Shown here: positions 1-7,920 of the stretch, piece by piece
Position numbering within the stretch: position 1 is the first letter of the stretch
Layout: every line of letters begins with the position of its first letter
Assembly (NCBI RefSeq): GCF_009766005.1
Contig: NZ_LMUK01000005.1
Span: forward strand, 1 to 32,533
Direction: 5' to 3'
Origin: Bradyrhizobium sp. S69
GTDB lineage: Bacteria; Pseudomonadota; Alphaproteobacteria; Rhizobiales; Xanthobacteraceae
Length of the DNA: 32,533 bases
Position numbers and translations under genes: made by a program
Notes under the pieces: generated by a model
Database searches by the model: none
What the model saw: only the letters and a program-made list of their open reading frames with translations
What the model was told of the DNA's origin: nothing

Positions 1-93
1 AGCTCCGACGAGGCGAGCGCTACCGTCAAGACTCGTCGCTCAAAGGGGTCAAAATTGGACGCCGATCCGGGGTCAAATTTGAACGCCGATTGA
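1..93 (+). CDS. Possible C-terminal tail of the IS transposase or helper ATPase (partial)
   Basis: Frame 1 is open from the window edge to a TGA at 91-93, which lies inside the terminal repeat of the IS. The encoded tail is hydrophilic, and its last residues (KGSKLDADPG, then SNLNAD) come from the two terminal repeats. Some IS21-type elements let their last reading frame run into the terminal repeat, so this may be the end of IstA or IstB. With only 30 residues visible it could also be a chance open frame. Confidence 0.35.
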   Translation, partial: SSDEASATVKTRRSKGSKLDADPGSNLNAD

Positions 94-95
94 CA
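1..95. mobile_element. Terminal end of an IS21-family-like insertion sequence
   Basis: Two imperfect 23-bp direct repeats, at 45-67 and 69-91, both run ggggtcaaa..t..g.acgccgat. They are followed at once by gaca, so the element tip reads TGTCAA on the minus strand. IS21-family ends start with TG and carry multiple terminal repeats bound by IstA, and this repeat sequence resembles ends I know from rhizobial IS21 elements. The sequence right of 95 is phage tape measure code. The other end and the istA/istB genes lie outside the window. Confidence 0.7.
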
Positions 96-2019
96 GGTGG
101 ATCGAATCTGACGTTCCGGTGCCTGGGCCGCTGATCATGCCGCCTTCCGCATGGGATTGGACGGGGCCGATAAAATCGCTGGCGCCGGGCAAGGGTAGGG
201 CCGCGCCGCCAAAGGACAAGCCGCCCATGGACGCCTGAAGTGCCTTCATGACCGGCTCGACTACCAGCATCTTCACGACCATTTCGTCCAGCGCGCGGAG
301 AACGACAGTGCCCATCTCGGCAAAGCCCTGACCGGCTGTCTTGGTGTGATCCATAATATCGGTCAGGCCGGTAACGAGGCCGCCCTGAATCGAACCGGAA
401 AGGGTTTTCATCATGTTGTTCGTGCGGATGCCGGATGCTTCCACGCTGTTCAGCGCGGTCGCCACGTCCGGGTAGATGCCCTTTAGCTGGGTTGCGATCT
501 GAACGTCTTCCGTCGATAACAGGGCGGTGTTGGCGCTGAACTTGATGCTTTCGCCGATCTTCGCCTTTTCGGATGCCGCTGCCGCGCGCATCATGGCGTC
601 GGCTTCCTTGTCGATTTCGGCGCGCTGCTTCGCAGTGACGGCGGTGTTTTCCAGACCGGCTGCCGTATTGGCTCGCTTGGCCGCTTCCTCAAGCTGGGCG
701 ACTGTCTTGGCGCGCTCCCGCGCAGCAACGGATTCGTCAATCGTCGCGGTTTCGGCCTTTAGGGCAGCAATCCTTTTGTCGGTGGAATCGATGGCTACCT
801 CAAACGGGTCGCGGGTGGCGGCTGTTTCGGGCTTTGGCGTCGGGTCTTTCGAGGTGTCGCCCCGCACCGCGGATTGAACCTTGGAAGCTTCGCCCATGCC
901 GCGCGTGATGTTATTGTGGTTCTGCAAAGCCGCGCGAAGTGAATCGGTCGCGGTCACCATGCCGATGTCTTTCGGGTCACTCGAAATGCCCATCGCGTCC
1001 TCCGATGCCTTCCGGCTTTCGGGCGTGGTGGTGGTATTGGTGATCGCGGTCCAGATAGAGGCGTTGCCGATGCGATTGGCAAACCAGTCGGGAACTTGAT
1101 GCAGGGCTTTATAAAGATCGGTCGCATAACCGACAGCCGCCGCTAGATCCTCAGTGATCGTCACCCATGAGGCGTGATAGTTCATCCCAAGGCTGGCGAG
1201 GTCTTCCTGAACCGGCTTCCACTTCTCCGAAAGAATAAGCTGTGCCGCTTCCATTCGGTCTTTCAACTCGACAGCGCGGCCGAGGTCTGCTTCCGAAATG
1301 ATGTCTGTTTTGTTGATTGCGTCGGCACGCTGCAACATCTGATCGAGATAACCAGCGTCGGCTTTGAGGGCCGTGGTGATTTGCGGTCCGAATGCTTTGT
1401 CGGCGATGTCGAGACCGGCAAGCCGTTCGCCTTTCTGCATGGCCTGATCGATGAGGCTGACGATGGCGCGGAACTTCTCTTCCGTGTTATTCGCCGATGC
1501 GAGCGAGCCGACGCCAGTATTTCCGGCGAGGTTGCCAGCCTTTTGCAATTCATCAATACGGTTTTGGAGATCGCTGCCACCAAGCTTTTCTGCCGTGGCT
1601 TGGTTCAACTTGGCGAATGCCGATGTCAGGTCATCAACCGACAGCTTTGCGGTGCCCGCAGATTTGACAATGCGCTGGTAAAAATCGGTTGAGACGGTGG
1701 ACGCCTTGTCGGCGATGGCGTTGTAATCGGCAATCTTTTGTTTCGCGAGATCGGAGGCATAGCCCATAAGTTTGAAGGCGTCGGATACCGCCGTGATGCC
1801 AAGGATGACCGGCCCCAAGAAGCCAAGCAGGCTTCCGAAAGCCAGCGTTGCCGCCCCCGCTGCACCCTGAGAAGCCAGGAAACCGGCGTTCATTCGGATG
1901 ATCTGTGTGGTGATCGTGCGCGTTGCCGTCCCGACAAGCGCGGATGTGTCGCCCATCTGTTTCTTGAAGTCGTCAAGGCCGGTCGCGCGGACCGGGATAT
2001 TAAGCGCTGGCGTTGACAT
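73..2019 (-). CDS. Phage tail tape measure protein, C-terminus replaced by IS sequence
   Basis: This gene encodes the tape measure protein, which sets tail length and is threaded through the tail tube. The 648-residue product has a hydrophobic, glycine/alanine-rich segment near residues 50-80, and a long alanine/glutamate/lysine-rich, probably coiled-coil stretch around 405-500. Towards the end it has a typical lambda-type motif, EGGMISGPGTGTSDSI. In relatives this motif continues roughly as PARLSNGEFVV; here it changes to HLSIGVQI and stops, because the frame enters the IS end at position 95. The last few codons and the stop are therefore IS-derived. The ATG at 2019 has a GGAGCGG ribosome site and overlaps the upstream chaperone-like gene by 20 nt. 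The protein is probably non-functional or impaired. Confidence 0.85.
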   Translation of the reverse strand: MSTPALNIPVRATGLDDFKKQMGDTSALVGTATRTITTQIIRMNAGFLASQGAAGAATLAFGSLLGFLGPVILGITAVSDAFKLMGYASDLAKQKIADYNAIADKASTVSTDFYQRIVKSAGTAKLSVDDLTSAFAKLNQATAEKLGGSDLQNRIDELQKAGNLAGNTGVGSLASANNTEEKFRAIVSLIDQAMQKGERLAGLDIADKAFGPQITTALKADAGYLDQMLQRADAINKTDIISEADLGRAVELKDRMEAAQLILSEKWKPVQEDLASLGMNYHASWVTITEDLAAAVGYATDLYKALHQVPDWFANRIGNASIWTAITNTTTTPESRKASEDAMGISSDPKDIGMVTATDSLRAALQNHNNITRGMGEASKVQSAVRGDTSKDPTPKPETAATRDPFEVAIDSTDKRIAALKAETATIDESVAARERAKTVAQLEEAAKRANTAAGLENTAVTAKQRAEIDKEADAMMRAAAASEKAKIGESIKFSANTALLSTEDVQIATQLKGIYPDVATALNSVEASGIRTNNMMKTLSGSIQGGLVTGLTDIMDHTKTAGQGFAEMGTVVLRALDEMVVKMLVVEPVMKALQASMGGLSFGGAALPLPGASDFIGPVQSHAEGGMISGPGTGTSDSIHLSIGVQI

Positions 2020-2323
2020 GATCCGCTCCCATCAAGAGAGCGCCCAAAACATCGACGGCGATTTTGGCGAGGGGTAAAATCGGCTTGCCCCGAACATGGT
2101 CGTTCAGAAGCGTTTCGGCTTCACGGCGAGTCTTTCCCCCACCAATGAGACCAAGCTCAATTACGCGTTCGCAATCGTCCATTGAATAGGCCCCACCTTC
2201 GAACCGATTGACGCAGGCCGCTGGCGTTGATCCGTTGGGGCCGGCAATGCCTCGCACCGCTAGGACGTTCCGCACCCAAGGATGACTCAAGTCGAAAATA
2301 TCGGTGCCGCCCGCCCATGTCAC
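2000..2323 (-). CDS. GTA/phage tail assembly chaperone-like protein (TAC_11 type), copy A
   Basis: A 107-residue protein with the pattern ERVIELGLIGGG, then an alanine/arginine-rich helix, then KPILPLAKIAVDVLGALLMG. This matches small 'gene transfer agent family' tail proteins (Phage_TAC_11-like), thought to chaperone tape measure assembly. Its place directly upstream of the tape measure gene is where a tail chaperone is expected. The start is GTG at 2323, inside a GTGA overlap with the stop of the gp10-like gene, which indicates translational coupling. A paralogue with the same GLIGGG core lies at 10018-10353. The family call is from motif recognition only. Confidence 0.7.
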   Translation of the reverse strand: MTWAGGTDIFDLSHPWVRNVLAVRGIAGPNGSTPAACVNRFEGGAYSMDDCERVIELGLIGGGKTRREAETLLNDHVRGKPILPLAKIAVDVLGALLMGADHVNASA

Positions 2324-2757
2324 AGTGAGGGCGCACTTGCTTGTTTCAGTAATTGATCTAGAACCTCGTTTAAAGCTTCAGTAATTGCGTCCTGCATGTC
2401 ATCGTGCATCGCGTGATAGGTCGAATAGAAGAACGGGCGAGCCGGTTGATGCGAATTCCCAAATTCAAAAGACAGACTGTAGTCATAAGGAACGCCGCTC
2501 CCGGTCCTCACTTCCTTGGTCGTCAGGGCGCCACCCGCTTGCACAAGAAATTCAAGGTCGGTCGCGCCGGGAACGACAACACAAGAAGCTTCGAGGTCAC
2601 CGGTTTCTTCGGGCGCGTGTTCCTGAGATTGCAGCGCGCTGCGCTGCGCCTGCGAAAGTAGTTCCGCCTGCTCTTGAATGGCTTCAGAGATTGGTTCGCG
2701 GAGCTTGTCCGGCAGGCTGTTCAGATAGTCCTGTAAATCTTGGTTATCATCGGCCAT
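2320..2757 (-). CDS. HK97 gp10-like phage protein (head-tail or tail morphogenesis)
   Basis: A 145-residue protein with helices at both ends and a central segment reading YDYSLSFEFGNSHQPARPFFYS. This is the hallmark of the HK97 gp10 family: an aromatic-E-FG motif followed by QPARPFF. Members sit between head-tail connectors and tail genes and take part in head-tail joining or tail completion. The ATG at 2757 is 3 nt after the large terminase stop, with a GGTGA ribosome site inside that gene's end. Being directly downstream of the terminase is unusual, because gp10 normally follows the head-tail adaptor. Confidence 0.75.
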   Translation of the reverse strand: MADDNQDLQDYLNSLPDKLREPISEAIQEQAELLSQAQRSALQSQEHAPEETGDLEASCVVVPGATDLEFLVQAGGALTTKEVRTGSGVPYDYSLSFEFGNSHQPARPFFYSTYHAMHDDMQDAITEALNEVLDQLLKQASAPSL

Positions 2758-2760
2758 CGG

Positions 2761-4365
2761 TCACCAACTCAGCATTTCGGCAGTAACGGCCGGGTTTTCA
2801 TAAAGCGAACGGTGATCGTCGCCAGCGGCGGCACGTGAGACGGCCATCGCGGCCGCAACAGCGCCGTCGATGCTCAGCCATTTCTTGGATTTGTAGAACC
2901 GGACGGCATGCTGTTGCTTGTTCCGCTCGACTTCCGCGTTGCTGAAGCAGAAACGCAAAACAGGATGACCACCGTGGCGAAAGCGCCGCGCGATGATCGC
3001 TCGCTCAAGTTCACTGATCGCGGGCATCATCAGGCTTGGCACTTGGCGGAAATCGACTACCGGAAGGCCCTTTTCCAAAAGCTTCTGTTGAATCTGACGT
3101 GCCAAGTAGGGATCAAAAGCGATTTCTCGCACGTCGAAACGGTCGCATAGGTCCGCGATCGCGGTTTCGATAGCGCCAAAATCGACAACGTTGCCGGGTG
3201 TCGCGGTGATCAGCCCATCACGTTCCCATTGAACATACGGCGCGCCGGTTTTGTCCTCACGCTCCCGCAGGTTCATCTTGGGACAGAAAAAGTGCGGCTG
3301 CACGTCATATCCGTCCTCGCCGTCGCGCCATGCGGCGAAAACGACCGCAAGGTCGGTATTCGAGGAAAGATCAACGCTGATCCAACATGGGCGGGGCTTC
3401 AATGCCTCGAGATCGATCGGCGCGACGCCTTCGTCATAGACAGACATTTCCACAAACGGTGCGGCGGCATGATCCGACCAATGGTTCAGATTGTATTGCT
3501 TGAAATCTTCGCGATCGGCCGGCTTCTCTTCAGCTTCGATCGCCGCTTGCCGCATTCCGACGAGATCGGGGAAGCCGTATCGCAGGCCAGGATTAACGAG
3601 GTGCCAGATTTTTTCATCGCGCCAGTCGTATTTAGCGGGCGGCTCGAAAATGATCGGCAGATAGGCAGGATTGACGATTTCGCCCGACGCTACGCGCTTG
3701 GCGTAGCTGTATTCCTCGAAGCCAAGATTTTCCTGCCCGCGCCCAGCCGTCGTGATTATAATGAGCAGTGTGTTTGGCGTTTTGAGTAGGCCGGTCTTGA
3801 GCGCGCGCCAGAGACGGCGGTTTTTCCAAACGTGCAATTCGTCAATCAGGACGAAATAGGGCGTCTTGCCTTGCTGAAAATCGCCCTCAGCGGGGATAGC
3901 CTGAAGCGTCGATCCAGATGCGATATGTTCAAGCTGTAATTCAGACTCGACAACATGAGTCGCTCGTTTGAACCGTGCATCGGCGTTTATAAATGCTTTT
4001 GCTTCATCAAAGGCGAGCTGCGCCTGATCTTCGGCGGTCGCGGCGAGAATGCAGGCGCCGCCGGGCACCTTCTCATGACCGCACGAATGAAGCAGGCCAA
4101 GGCCAGCGCCGAAAGTCGTTTTCCGGGCGCCGCGTGGGATCTGAATATAGACGGTGCGAACCTGCCGGTTGCCGTCATTGTCTGACGGGCCATAGATGCG
4201 CTTTATGATGCGTTCCCAGAATGGGGCGAGCTCAAAGGCACGGTTCCGCGCGACGGACTTGGGGTGGCGCAATGCCTTAAAGAACTTCAGCGCCCGTTCC
4301 CCACGCCCTTGCGGGTCGGGAATAGGCGATTTGTCAAATACCCAAGTCGGATGAATGTTCATCAT
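2761..4365 (-). CDS. terL: Phage terminase large subunit (HK97/Terminase_1 type)
   Basis: This is the ATPase and nuclease motor that packages phage DNA. With the start at 4365 it has 534 residues. The Walker A region is PRGARKTT near residues 77-84 and the Walker B is VLIDE near 172-176. An ITTAG coupling motif lies near 205. In the C-terminal nuclease half, acidic residues occur in SVDLSS, EIAFDPY and SIDGAVAAA, as expected for an RNase H-like fold. The frame is open up to 4431, but 4374, 4365 and 4362 are all possible ATG starts overlapping the end of terS. A GGGGG stretch just upstream fits 4362-4365 best. It lies downstream of the small subunit, in the normal order, but far from the portal gene. 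Confidence 0.92.
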   Translation of the reverse strand: MMNIHPTWVFDKSPIPDPQGRGERALKFFKALRHPKSVARNRAFELAPFWERIIKRIYGPSDNDGNRQVRTVYIQIPRGARKTTFGAGLGLLHSCGHEKVPGGACILAATAEDQAQLAFDEAKAFINADARFKRATHVVESELQLEHIASGSTLQAIPAEGDFQQGKTPYFVLIDELHVWKNRRLWRALKTGLLKTPNTLLIIITTAGRGQENLGFEEYSYAKRVASGEIVNPAYLPIIFEPPAKYDWRDEKIWHLVNPGLRYGFPDLVGMRQAAIEAEEKPADREDFKQYNLNHWSDHAAAPFVEMSVYDEGVAPIDLEALKPRPCWISVDLSSNTDLAVVFAAWRDGEDGYDVQPHFFCPKMNLREREDKTGAPYVQWERDGLITATPGNVVDFGAIETAIADLCDRFDVREIAFDPYLARQIQQKLLEKGLPVVDFRQVPSLMMPAISELERAIIARRFRHGGHPVLRFCFSNAEVERNKQQHAVRFYKSKKWLSIDGAVAAAMAVSRAAAGDDHRSLYENPAVTAEMLSW

Positions 4366-4738
4366 TGCCCCCATCGTCGCGAATGGAAGGGCGGGAACGG
4401 GATACGGGCGTAAGGCCAAGCTCGGCGGCAAGCAGGCGCGCGCGGGTCATGGCATCCGATTGAATTCTGACGGCGGGGTGGGCGCGGGGGCCGCGATCAG
4501 TTTCGACAACATGACCCGCTTTGGCGACAAGCCGTTCCATGTCGCGGACTTGCCCGATGGCAATGCAGTAATTTTCGAGGCTGCCGAGATCGGCCGCCGT
4601 AAGGATTTGGCGCTTGGTTAGGTCCGGCATAACTCGGCGCCATTCGGCCTTGGCATGTTTGGACAGCCAAGCGGGCGCGGTGATCACCGTCTCAAGGGTA
4701 TTGAGATCACTCGCAAGCTCAGGTTTCCGGCCCCTCAT
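4334..4738 (-). CDS. terS: Phage terminase small subunit, P27 family
   Basis: The protein begins MRGRKPE, as many P27-family small terminases do, and continues with a PAWLS..AKAEWRRV motif and the helical segment LTAADLGSLENYC. The family recognises phage DNA and loads the large subunit. The start at 4738 (134 residues) is chosen because an AGAGGG ribosome site lies 9 nt upstream. The frame stays open to 4834, but that extension would overlap the divergent gene at 4807. The 3' end overlaps terL by about 30 nt. The divergent intergenic gap to the DUF4145 gene is 68 nt. Confidence 0.85.
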   Translation of the reverse strand: MRGRKPELASDLNTLETVITAPAWLSKHAKAEWRRVMPDLTKRQILTAADLGSLENYCIAIGQVRDMERLVAKAGHVVETDRGPRAHPAVRIQSDAMTRARLLAAELGLTPVSRSRPSIRDDGGNDEHSSDLGI

Positions 4739-4806
4739 GCCGCAACCCTCTCGACAAAAGGGGGCGGGTTGGGCAGGTTCCGACTTATCAAACAGGGAAT
4801 CGAAAT

Positions 4807-5520
4807 ATGGCTGAACTGGTCGCCAATTGTCCACGTTGTGGCACAGCCGATATTACTTTTGATGTTCTGGCGACTTTTGTCGTCCGAGTTCAATACAAAT
4901 GGCTGCATACATTTGAGACTTTTGGAATCTGCCGAAGATGTCACCGATCGACGGTCTTTGTGATTTCTCAAAAGGAGATCAAGTGGAAAGAAAGGTCGGA
5001 AGCTCAGCGACCCGAGGAATATAAAGGTGCGCTCAACGACTTTTTCAAAGTTGATGGCTTTGTCAACCTCGCGGACAGGGCCAAAATTAATCCGCCCGAA
5101 CATACTCCATCGAATATTGCTGCGGTTTTTGCCGAGGGAGCTTCCAGTATTGCTGTGCAGAATTGGAATGCCGCTGGAGCGATGTTCAGATTGGCTATAA
5201 ATCTGGCGACGCAACCCATTTTGCCGAAAGAGCAAGTCGCCGGACTTACACGTCGGAAGCGTCGCGATCTTGGTCCTCGGGTCGAGTGGTTGATGCAAAA
5301 TAATCTGATTACGAAAGACCTTTACGATTTGTCCGAATGCATTCGGGAGGACGGCAATGACGGCGCGCATGATGGAACGTTGAAAAGGGAAGACGCTGCC
5401 GATTTGGTCGACTTTACGGTTGCTCTTTTCGAGCGGATGTTTACGGAACCCGAGCGCCTGCGGCTTGCGAAGGAGCGACGCGACAAAAGGCGCGAGCCGG
5501 AAGATAAAAACGGGCAGTAA
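4807..5520 (+). CDS. Zinc-ribbon DUF4145 protein, probable prophage moron
   Basis: This is the only rightward gene in the phage block. The 237-residue product starts with a zinc ribbon (C8-P-R-C11 and C42-R-R-C45). It continues into a DUF4145-like domain at about 100-215, with the typical RDGNDGAHDG-like segment seen here as REDGNDGAHDGTL followed by a helix DLVDFTVALFERMF. DUF4145 occurs alone in phages and islands and is also fused to some restriction subunits; its function is not established. AGGGA precedes the ATG at 4807. The stop lies 2 nt from the stop of the convergent adaptor gene. Its base composition looks lower in GC than its neighbours. Placement, strand and composition fit a cargo gene expressed independently in the lysogen. 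Confidence 0.75.
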   Translation: MAELVANCPRCGTADITFDVLATFVVRVQYKWLHTFETFGICRRCHRSTVFVISQKEIKWKERSEAQRPEEYKGALNDFFKVDGFVNLADRAKINPPEHTPSNIAAVFAEGASSIAVQNWNAAGAMFRLAINLATQPILPKEQVAGLTRRKRRDLGPRVEWLMQNNLITKDLYDLSECIREDGNDGAHDGTLKREDAADLVDFTVALFERMFTEPERLRLAKERRDKRREPEDKNGQ

Positions 5521-5522
5521 TC

Positions 5523-5840
5523 TCATGGCCCAACCCGCTCGCAAGTGATGTCCAAGCCGACATGGCGACCAACTTCTTTAATCGCCATGATCTTGAACTG
5601 CTGGCCTTTATAGGCGATACGGTTTTCCAGCGTCACGCCATCGATCCAGCGCATCCGGAATGTGATGACATTGTCGGTGGTGTCGCCGCGCTGGCCTTCG
5701 CGATCGGTGATGGCATTTTCCAATTTCTGAGCGCGCATCGTGGCGACCAAGGCCCATGCCGTCGTCGGCGCGCCATACATATCTAGCGCCGTGGTCGGTC
5801 GCTGGATTTGGATGACGCGATCAAGGTTCCCGCTTCGCAT
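5523..5840 (-). CDS. Phage head-tail adaptor (joining) protein
   Basis: A 105-residue protein starting MRSGNLDRVIQIQRPTT, with a mid-region FRMRWIDGVTLENRIAYKGQQFKIMAIKEVGRHVGLDITCERVG. This is the standard pattern of the SPP1 gp16/HK97 head-tail adaptor family, which closes the head and docks the tail. The ATG at 5840 is preferred, with AAGG about 7 nt upstream; a GTG at 5843 is also possible. The start overlaps the stop of the upstream tail completion gene. The family normally comes before the tail completion gene, but here it follows it. Confidence 0.85.
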   Translation of the reverse strand: MRSGNLDRVIQIQRPTTALDMYGAPTTAWALVATMRAQKLENAITDREGQRGDTTDNVITFRMRWIDGVTLENRIAYKGQQFKIMAIKEVGRHVGLDITCERVGP

Positions 5841-6256
5841 CACTTGGCCTTCATGATGCCCGCGACGGTGACAACGCCGTGCGAGTAAGAACCGTGCGGG
5901 TCGCGCAAGAACTGAGTTTGTGTGACCCGGAGGTCATGACAGACGAAGTTGTCCAGGGTCATCACGCCGTCGATCTGGGCATCGACCCGCAGCGCATCGA
6001 CTAGAACGCTAGCGATGGCCTTAGAACCAGCAAGCCCAGCTTCCTGCGCCCAGACGTGCAAGTTGGTGTGAACGGTCGTATCAAACCGTCTGTAAACGGT
6101 CTGTCCCTCGCCAATGTTTACGCCCGGCATACGTTCAGGACGGCCGTTGCTGTCCAGAATGTTGTCGCTGGGGATCAGTGCCAACAGGTCAGGCCGCGCC
6201 AATAGGCGGGCGCGGATAGCCTTTTGGAGGTCTAATGAGGGTTCAAAACCGGCCAT
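5840..6256 (-). CDS. DUF3168-like tail completion/terminator protein
   Basis: The 138-residue product (from MAGFEPSLDLQKAI) has the features of the DUF3168/gp17 tail completion family. These are an N-terminal helix LQKAIRARLLARPDLLALI, then a strand region with TNLHVWAQEAG, a helix ASVLVDALR, and a C-terminal HDLRVTQTQFLRDPHGSYSHGVVTV strand pair. These proteins cap the tail tube where it meets the head. The ATG at 6256 follows the upstream stop by one base; a TTG at 6268 would add four residues. Confidence 0.75.
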   Translation of the reverse strand: MAGFEPSLDLQKAIRARLLARPDLLALIPSDNILDSNGRPERMPGVNIGEGQTVYRRFDTTVHTNLHVWAQEAGLAGSKAIASVLVDALRVDAQIDGVMTLDNFVCHDLRVTQTQFLRDPHGSYSHGVVTVAGIMKAK

Positions 6257-6257
6257 A

Positions 6258-6545
6258 TCAGAACGCAAACGCCCGGTAGTTGGTCAAAAGATCGAGGAAA
6301 CCGAACGGCAAACACTGCGCCGTGACGCCTACGAGGGTAGCTTCACGGTTTTCATACAGTTGAGCCGATAGCTGTAAGATCGCCTCGTTTATGGGTGCCG
6401 GAGTGCCATCCGCGTCAATATCTGACGCAGTATAGGCGGCAACCCAAGCCTTCGCAGCCGCGAGCTTGTCCGCGATCAGCGCGTCGTCATCGTCAATCGT
6501 GACGTTCAGATGCGCCTTCAAGGTTTCGAGGGTGACGGCTGACAT
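6258..6545 (-). CDS. Phage head-tail connector (gp6-like)
   Basis: A 95-residue protein with the classic gp6/Phage_connect pattern: an N-terminal LKAHLNVTIDDDDALIADKLAAAKAWV and a C-terminal helix INEAILQLSAQLYENRE followed by a short hydrophobic end. In HK97-like phages this protein forms the ring below the portal. AGGA precedes the ATG at 6545. The 3' end abuts the tail completion gene. Confidence 0.85.
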   Translation of the reverse strand: MSAVTLETLKAHLNVTIDDDDALIADKLAAAKAWVAAYTASDIDADGTPAPINEAILQLSAQLYENREATLVGVTAQCLPFGFLDLLTNYRAFAF

Positions 6546-6561
6546 ATCGAAAAAATCCTAT

Positions 6562-6951
6562 TTAGACGCTGTCTTGCGTGACTGGAGTGGACCGGTCGTT
6601 TTCGTTTTTCAAAAGATCGGCGACTACCCCCGGGTCTAGTGTTCGGCTCATGAGGACGTGAAGGTCGCGGTTGAACTGACGCAGGATGCTATTGAAGTGC
6701 CGCTGTAGGGCTAGCTGTTGATCCGTCAGTTGCTGAAATGGGCGCGTCACGGTTGCGACGGGTGTAGCGGGCTTGGCCTTCTTGGGCCTACCTAACCTGT
6801 GCACAGCAGGCGTTGTCAGTGCACGAGCGGTTGTCCATCCTAGCGAAAAGATTCGCGTATAGATCGTGGCAGGCGCAATGCCCACTCTTTTGGCCCAACC
6901 CGCAATGTTGTCGGTGACGCCCTTGTGAGTAAGCAGGTGATGAGTAGACAT
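6562..6951 (-). CDS. Small DNA-binding-like phage protein (HTH type)
   Basis: A 129-residue protein. Residues 8-50 read as an HTH-like module, in which NIAGWAKRVGIAPATIYTRI is followed by SLGWTTARALT. This 'WAxxxGIxxxTIxxRxxxGWxxxxAL' pattern is common in small phage proteins and next to HNH nucleases. A basic linker (GRPKKAKP) and a helical C-terminus follow. Its start overlaps the HNH stop by one base (TAATG), so the two are probably co-translated. The role is unknown; a specificity partner of the nuclease is one inference. Confidence 0.6.
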   Translation of the reverse strand: MSTHHLLTHKGVTDNIAGWAKRVGIAPATIYTRIFSLGWTTARALTTPAVHRLGRPKKAKPATPVATVTRPFQQLTDQQLALQRHFNSILRQFNRDLHVLMSRTLDPGVVADLLKNENDRSTPVTQDSV

Positions 6952-7307
6952 TAGTTGTTCCTATTGTTGGTGCGACGTTCGATTGATTGCTTGCGGCTTG
7001 AATGGCAAGGCGATGACGCCATGGGTTGCCAGTTCGATCTGGACCAAAAGAGCTTCATGTCGCCGCGATGGGGAACGATGTGATCCACCATGTCAGCCGC
7101 GCGACCACAGCCACACGCGCATAGACGGTGCTGAGGCTGGTCAAGGAATTCCTTGCTCTCACGCTTCCATTTGCTGTCATAACCGCGCGCGTGTGCCGTT
7201 GGTCGGCGCTTGTCCGCTTCAGCGTTGCTGCGCTGTTGACAGATGCAAATAGCGCCGCTGGCAATGAGGTTGCCACAGGAACAGATGCGAGGCGGTTTCA
7301 TGGGCAT
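6951..7307 (-). CDS. HNH endonuclease
   Basis: A 118-residue protein. The N-terminal CSC and CIC pairs look like a zinc site. The middle segment ARGYDSKWKRESKEFL is typical of phage HNH nucleases, and the catalytic core is CACGCGRAADMVDHIVPHRGD followed by NWQP and CHSSRKQ. Such small HNH proteins often sit near phage terminases and support DNA packaging or maturation. Others are selfish homing nucleases. Here it is about 2.6 kb from the terminases in the direction of transcription. A second ATG at 7301 is an equally possible start; neither has a clear ribosome site. Confidence 0.8.
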   Translation of the reverse strand: MPMKPPRICSCGNLIASGAICICQQRSNAEADKRRPTAHARGYDSKWKRESKEFLDQPQHRLCACGCGRAADMVDHIVPHRGDMKLFWSRSNWQPMASSPCHSSRKQSIERRTNNRNN

Positions 7308-7311
7308 GTGG

Positions 7312-7920
7312 CTAAACCGTAAGATTTGTGAGATCGCCGATCGCGTTCAGTTCGCGCCGGGTGTTTTCATCGGGTCTTGTGATTGTTTCTTCGTCATCCT
7401 TGCGGCTGCCAAACACGGCGCTCAGCAATTCGACGCGGCCTTTGTATGCCTCTTCAATTTCGGCCGGGGTTGCGTCCCAAGTTTGATCAGGCGTCCAACC
7501 AAGTCCGCCAGCGGCCATCCTGAACAGCCGGGCGTGATACTCGGCGAACGGCATGGGTATGCTTTCGGCCTTGGCGTTGCCGTCCGTGTCCCGTTCCACC
7601 TTCATGAGCGTCAGCACAAATGCAGCAAGTGGTTCGCTGATGCGTTCGATCGCAAGTCGCAGCGGCAGTGCGTCAATGCAGTCCAGGAAATCGGCGAACG
7701 ATGATCGCGGATCAGCGCCTTCCCGAATTACATCGGCCATAATAGAAAAGTTGCCGTTAGCAATGCCAAGAAGGACCTTGTCAAAACCACCGTGGCGACG
7801 TTCCAAGCGAAAAGCGGCTCGCAGCGAGGGACGAAGGTAAATCGTCTCATGATCGAGGTTGATCCTGATTTCATCATCTGCGAGCCGCATTGTTTTAGGC
7901 CATTGGCCGAACGTTGGCAT
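7312..7920 (-). CDS. Phage tail assembly chaperone-like protein (TAC_6/GTA type), copy C
   Basis: A 202-residue protein. The first part (LADDEIRINLDHETIYLRPSLRAAFRLERRHGGF) resembles GTA/TAC_11 tail proteins. The later segment PFAEYHARLFRMAAGGLGWTPDQTWDATPAEIEEAYKG resembles the rcc01693/TAC_6 tail chaperone family. It may therefore join both halves that other phages encode separately; this is an inference from motifs. Start 7920 overlaps the upstream gene by 26 nt. ATG 7890 lies 4 nt after the upstream stop and gives MRLADDE, a more family-like beginning. Confidence 0.6.
   Translation of the reverse strand: MPTFGQWPKTMRLADDEIRINLDHETIYLRPSLRAAFRLERRHGGFDKVLLGIANGNFSIMADVIREGADPRSSFADFLDCIDALPLRLAIERISEPLAAFVLTLMKVERDTDGNAKAESIPMPFAEYHARLFRMAAGGLGWTPDQTWDATPAEIEEAYKGRVELLSAVFGSRKDDEETITRPDENTRRELNAIGDLTNLTV

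Noticed and set aside
4739..4834. N-terminal extension of the small terminase gene
   Set aside because: It would overlap the divergent DUF4145 gene, and a good ribosome site supports the later ATG at 4738.
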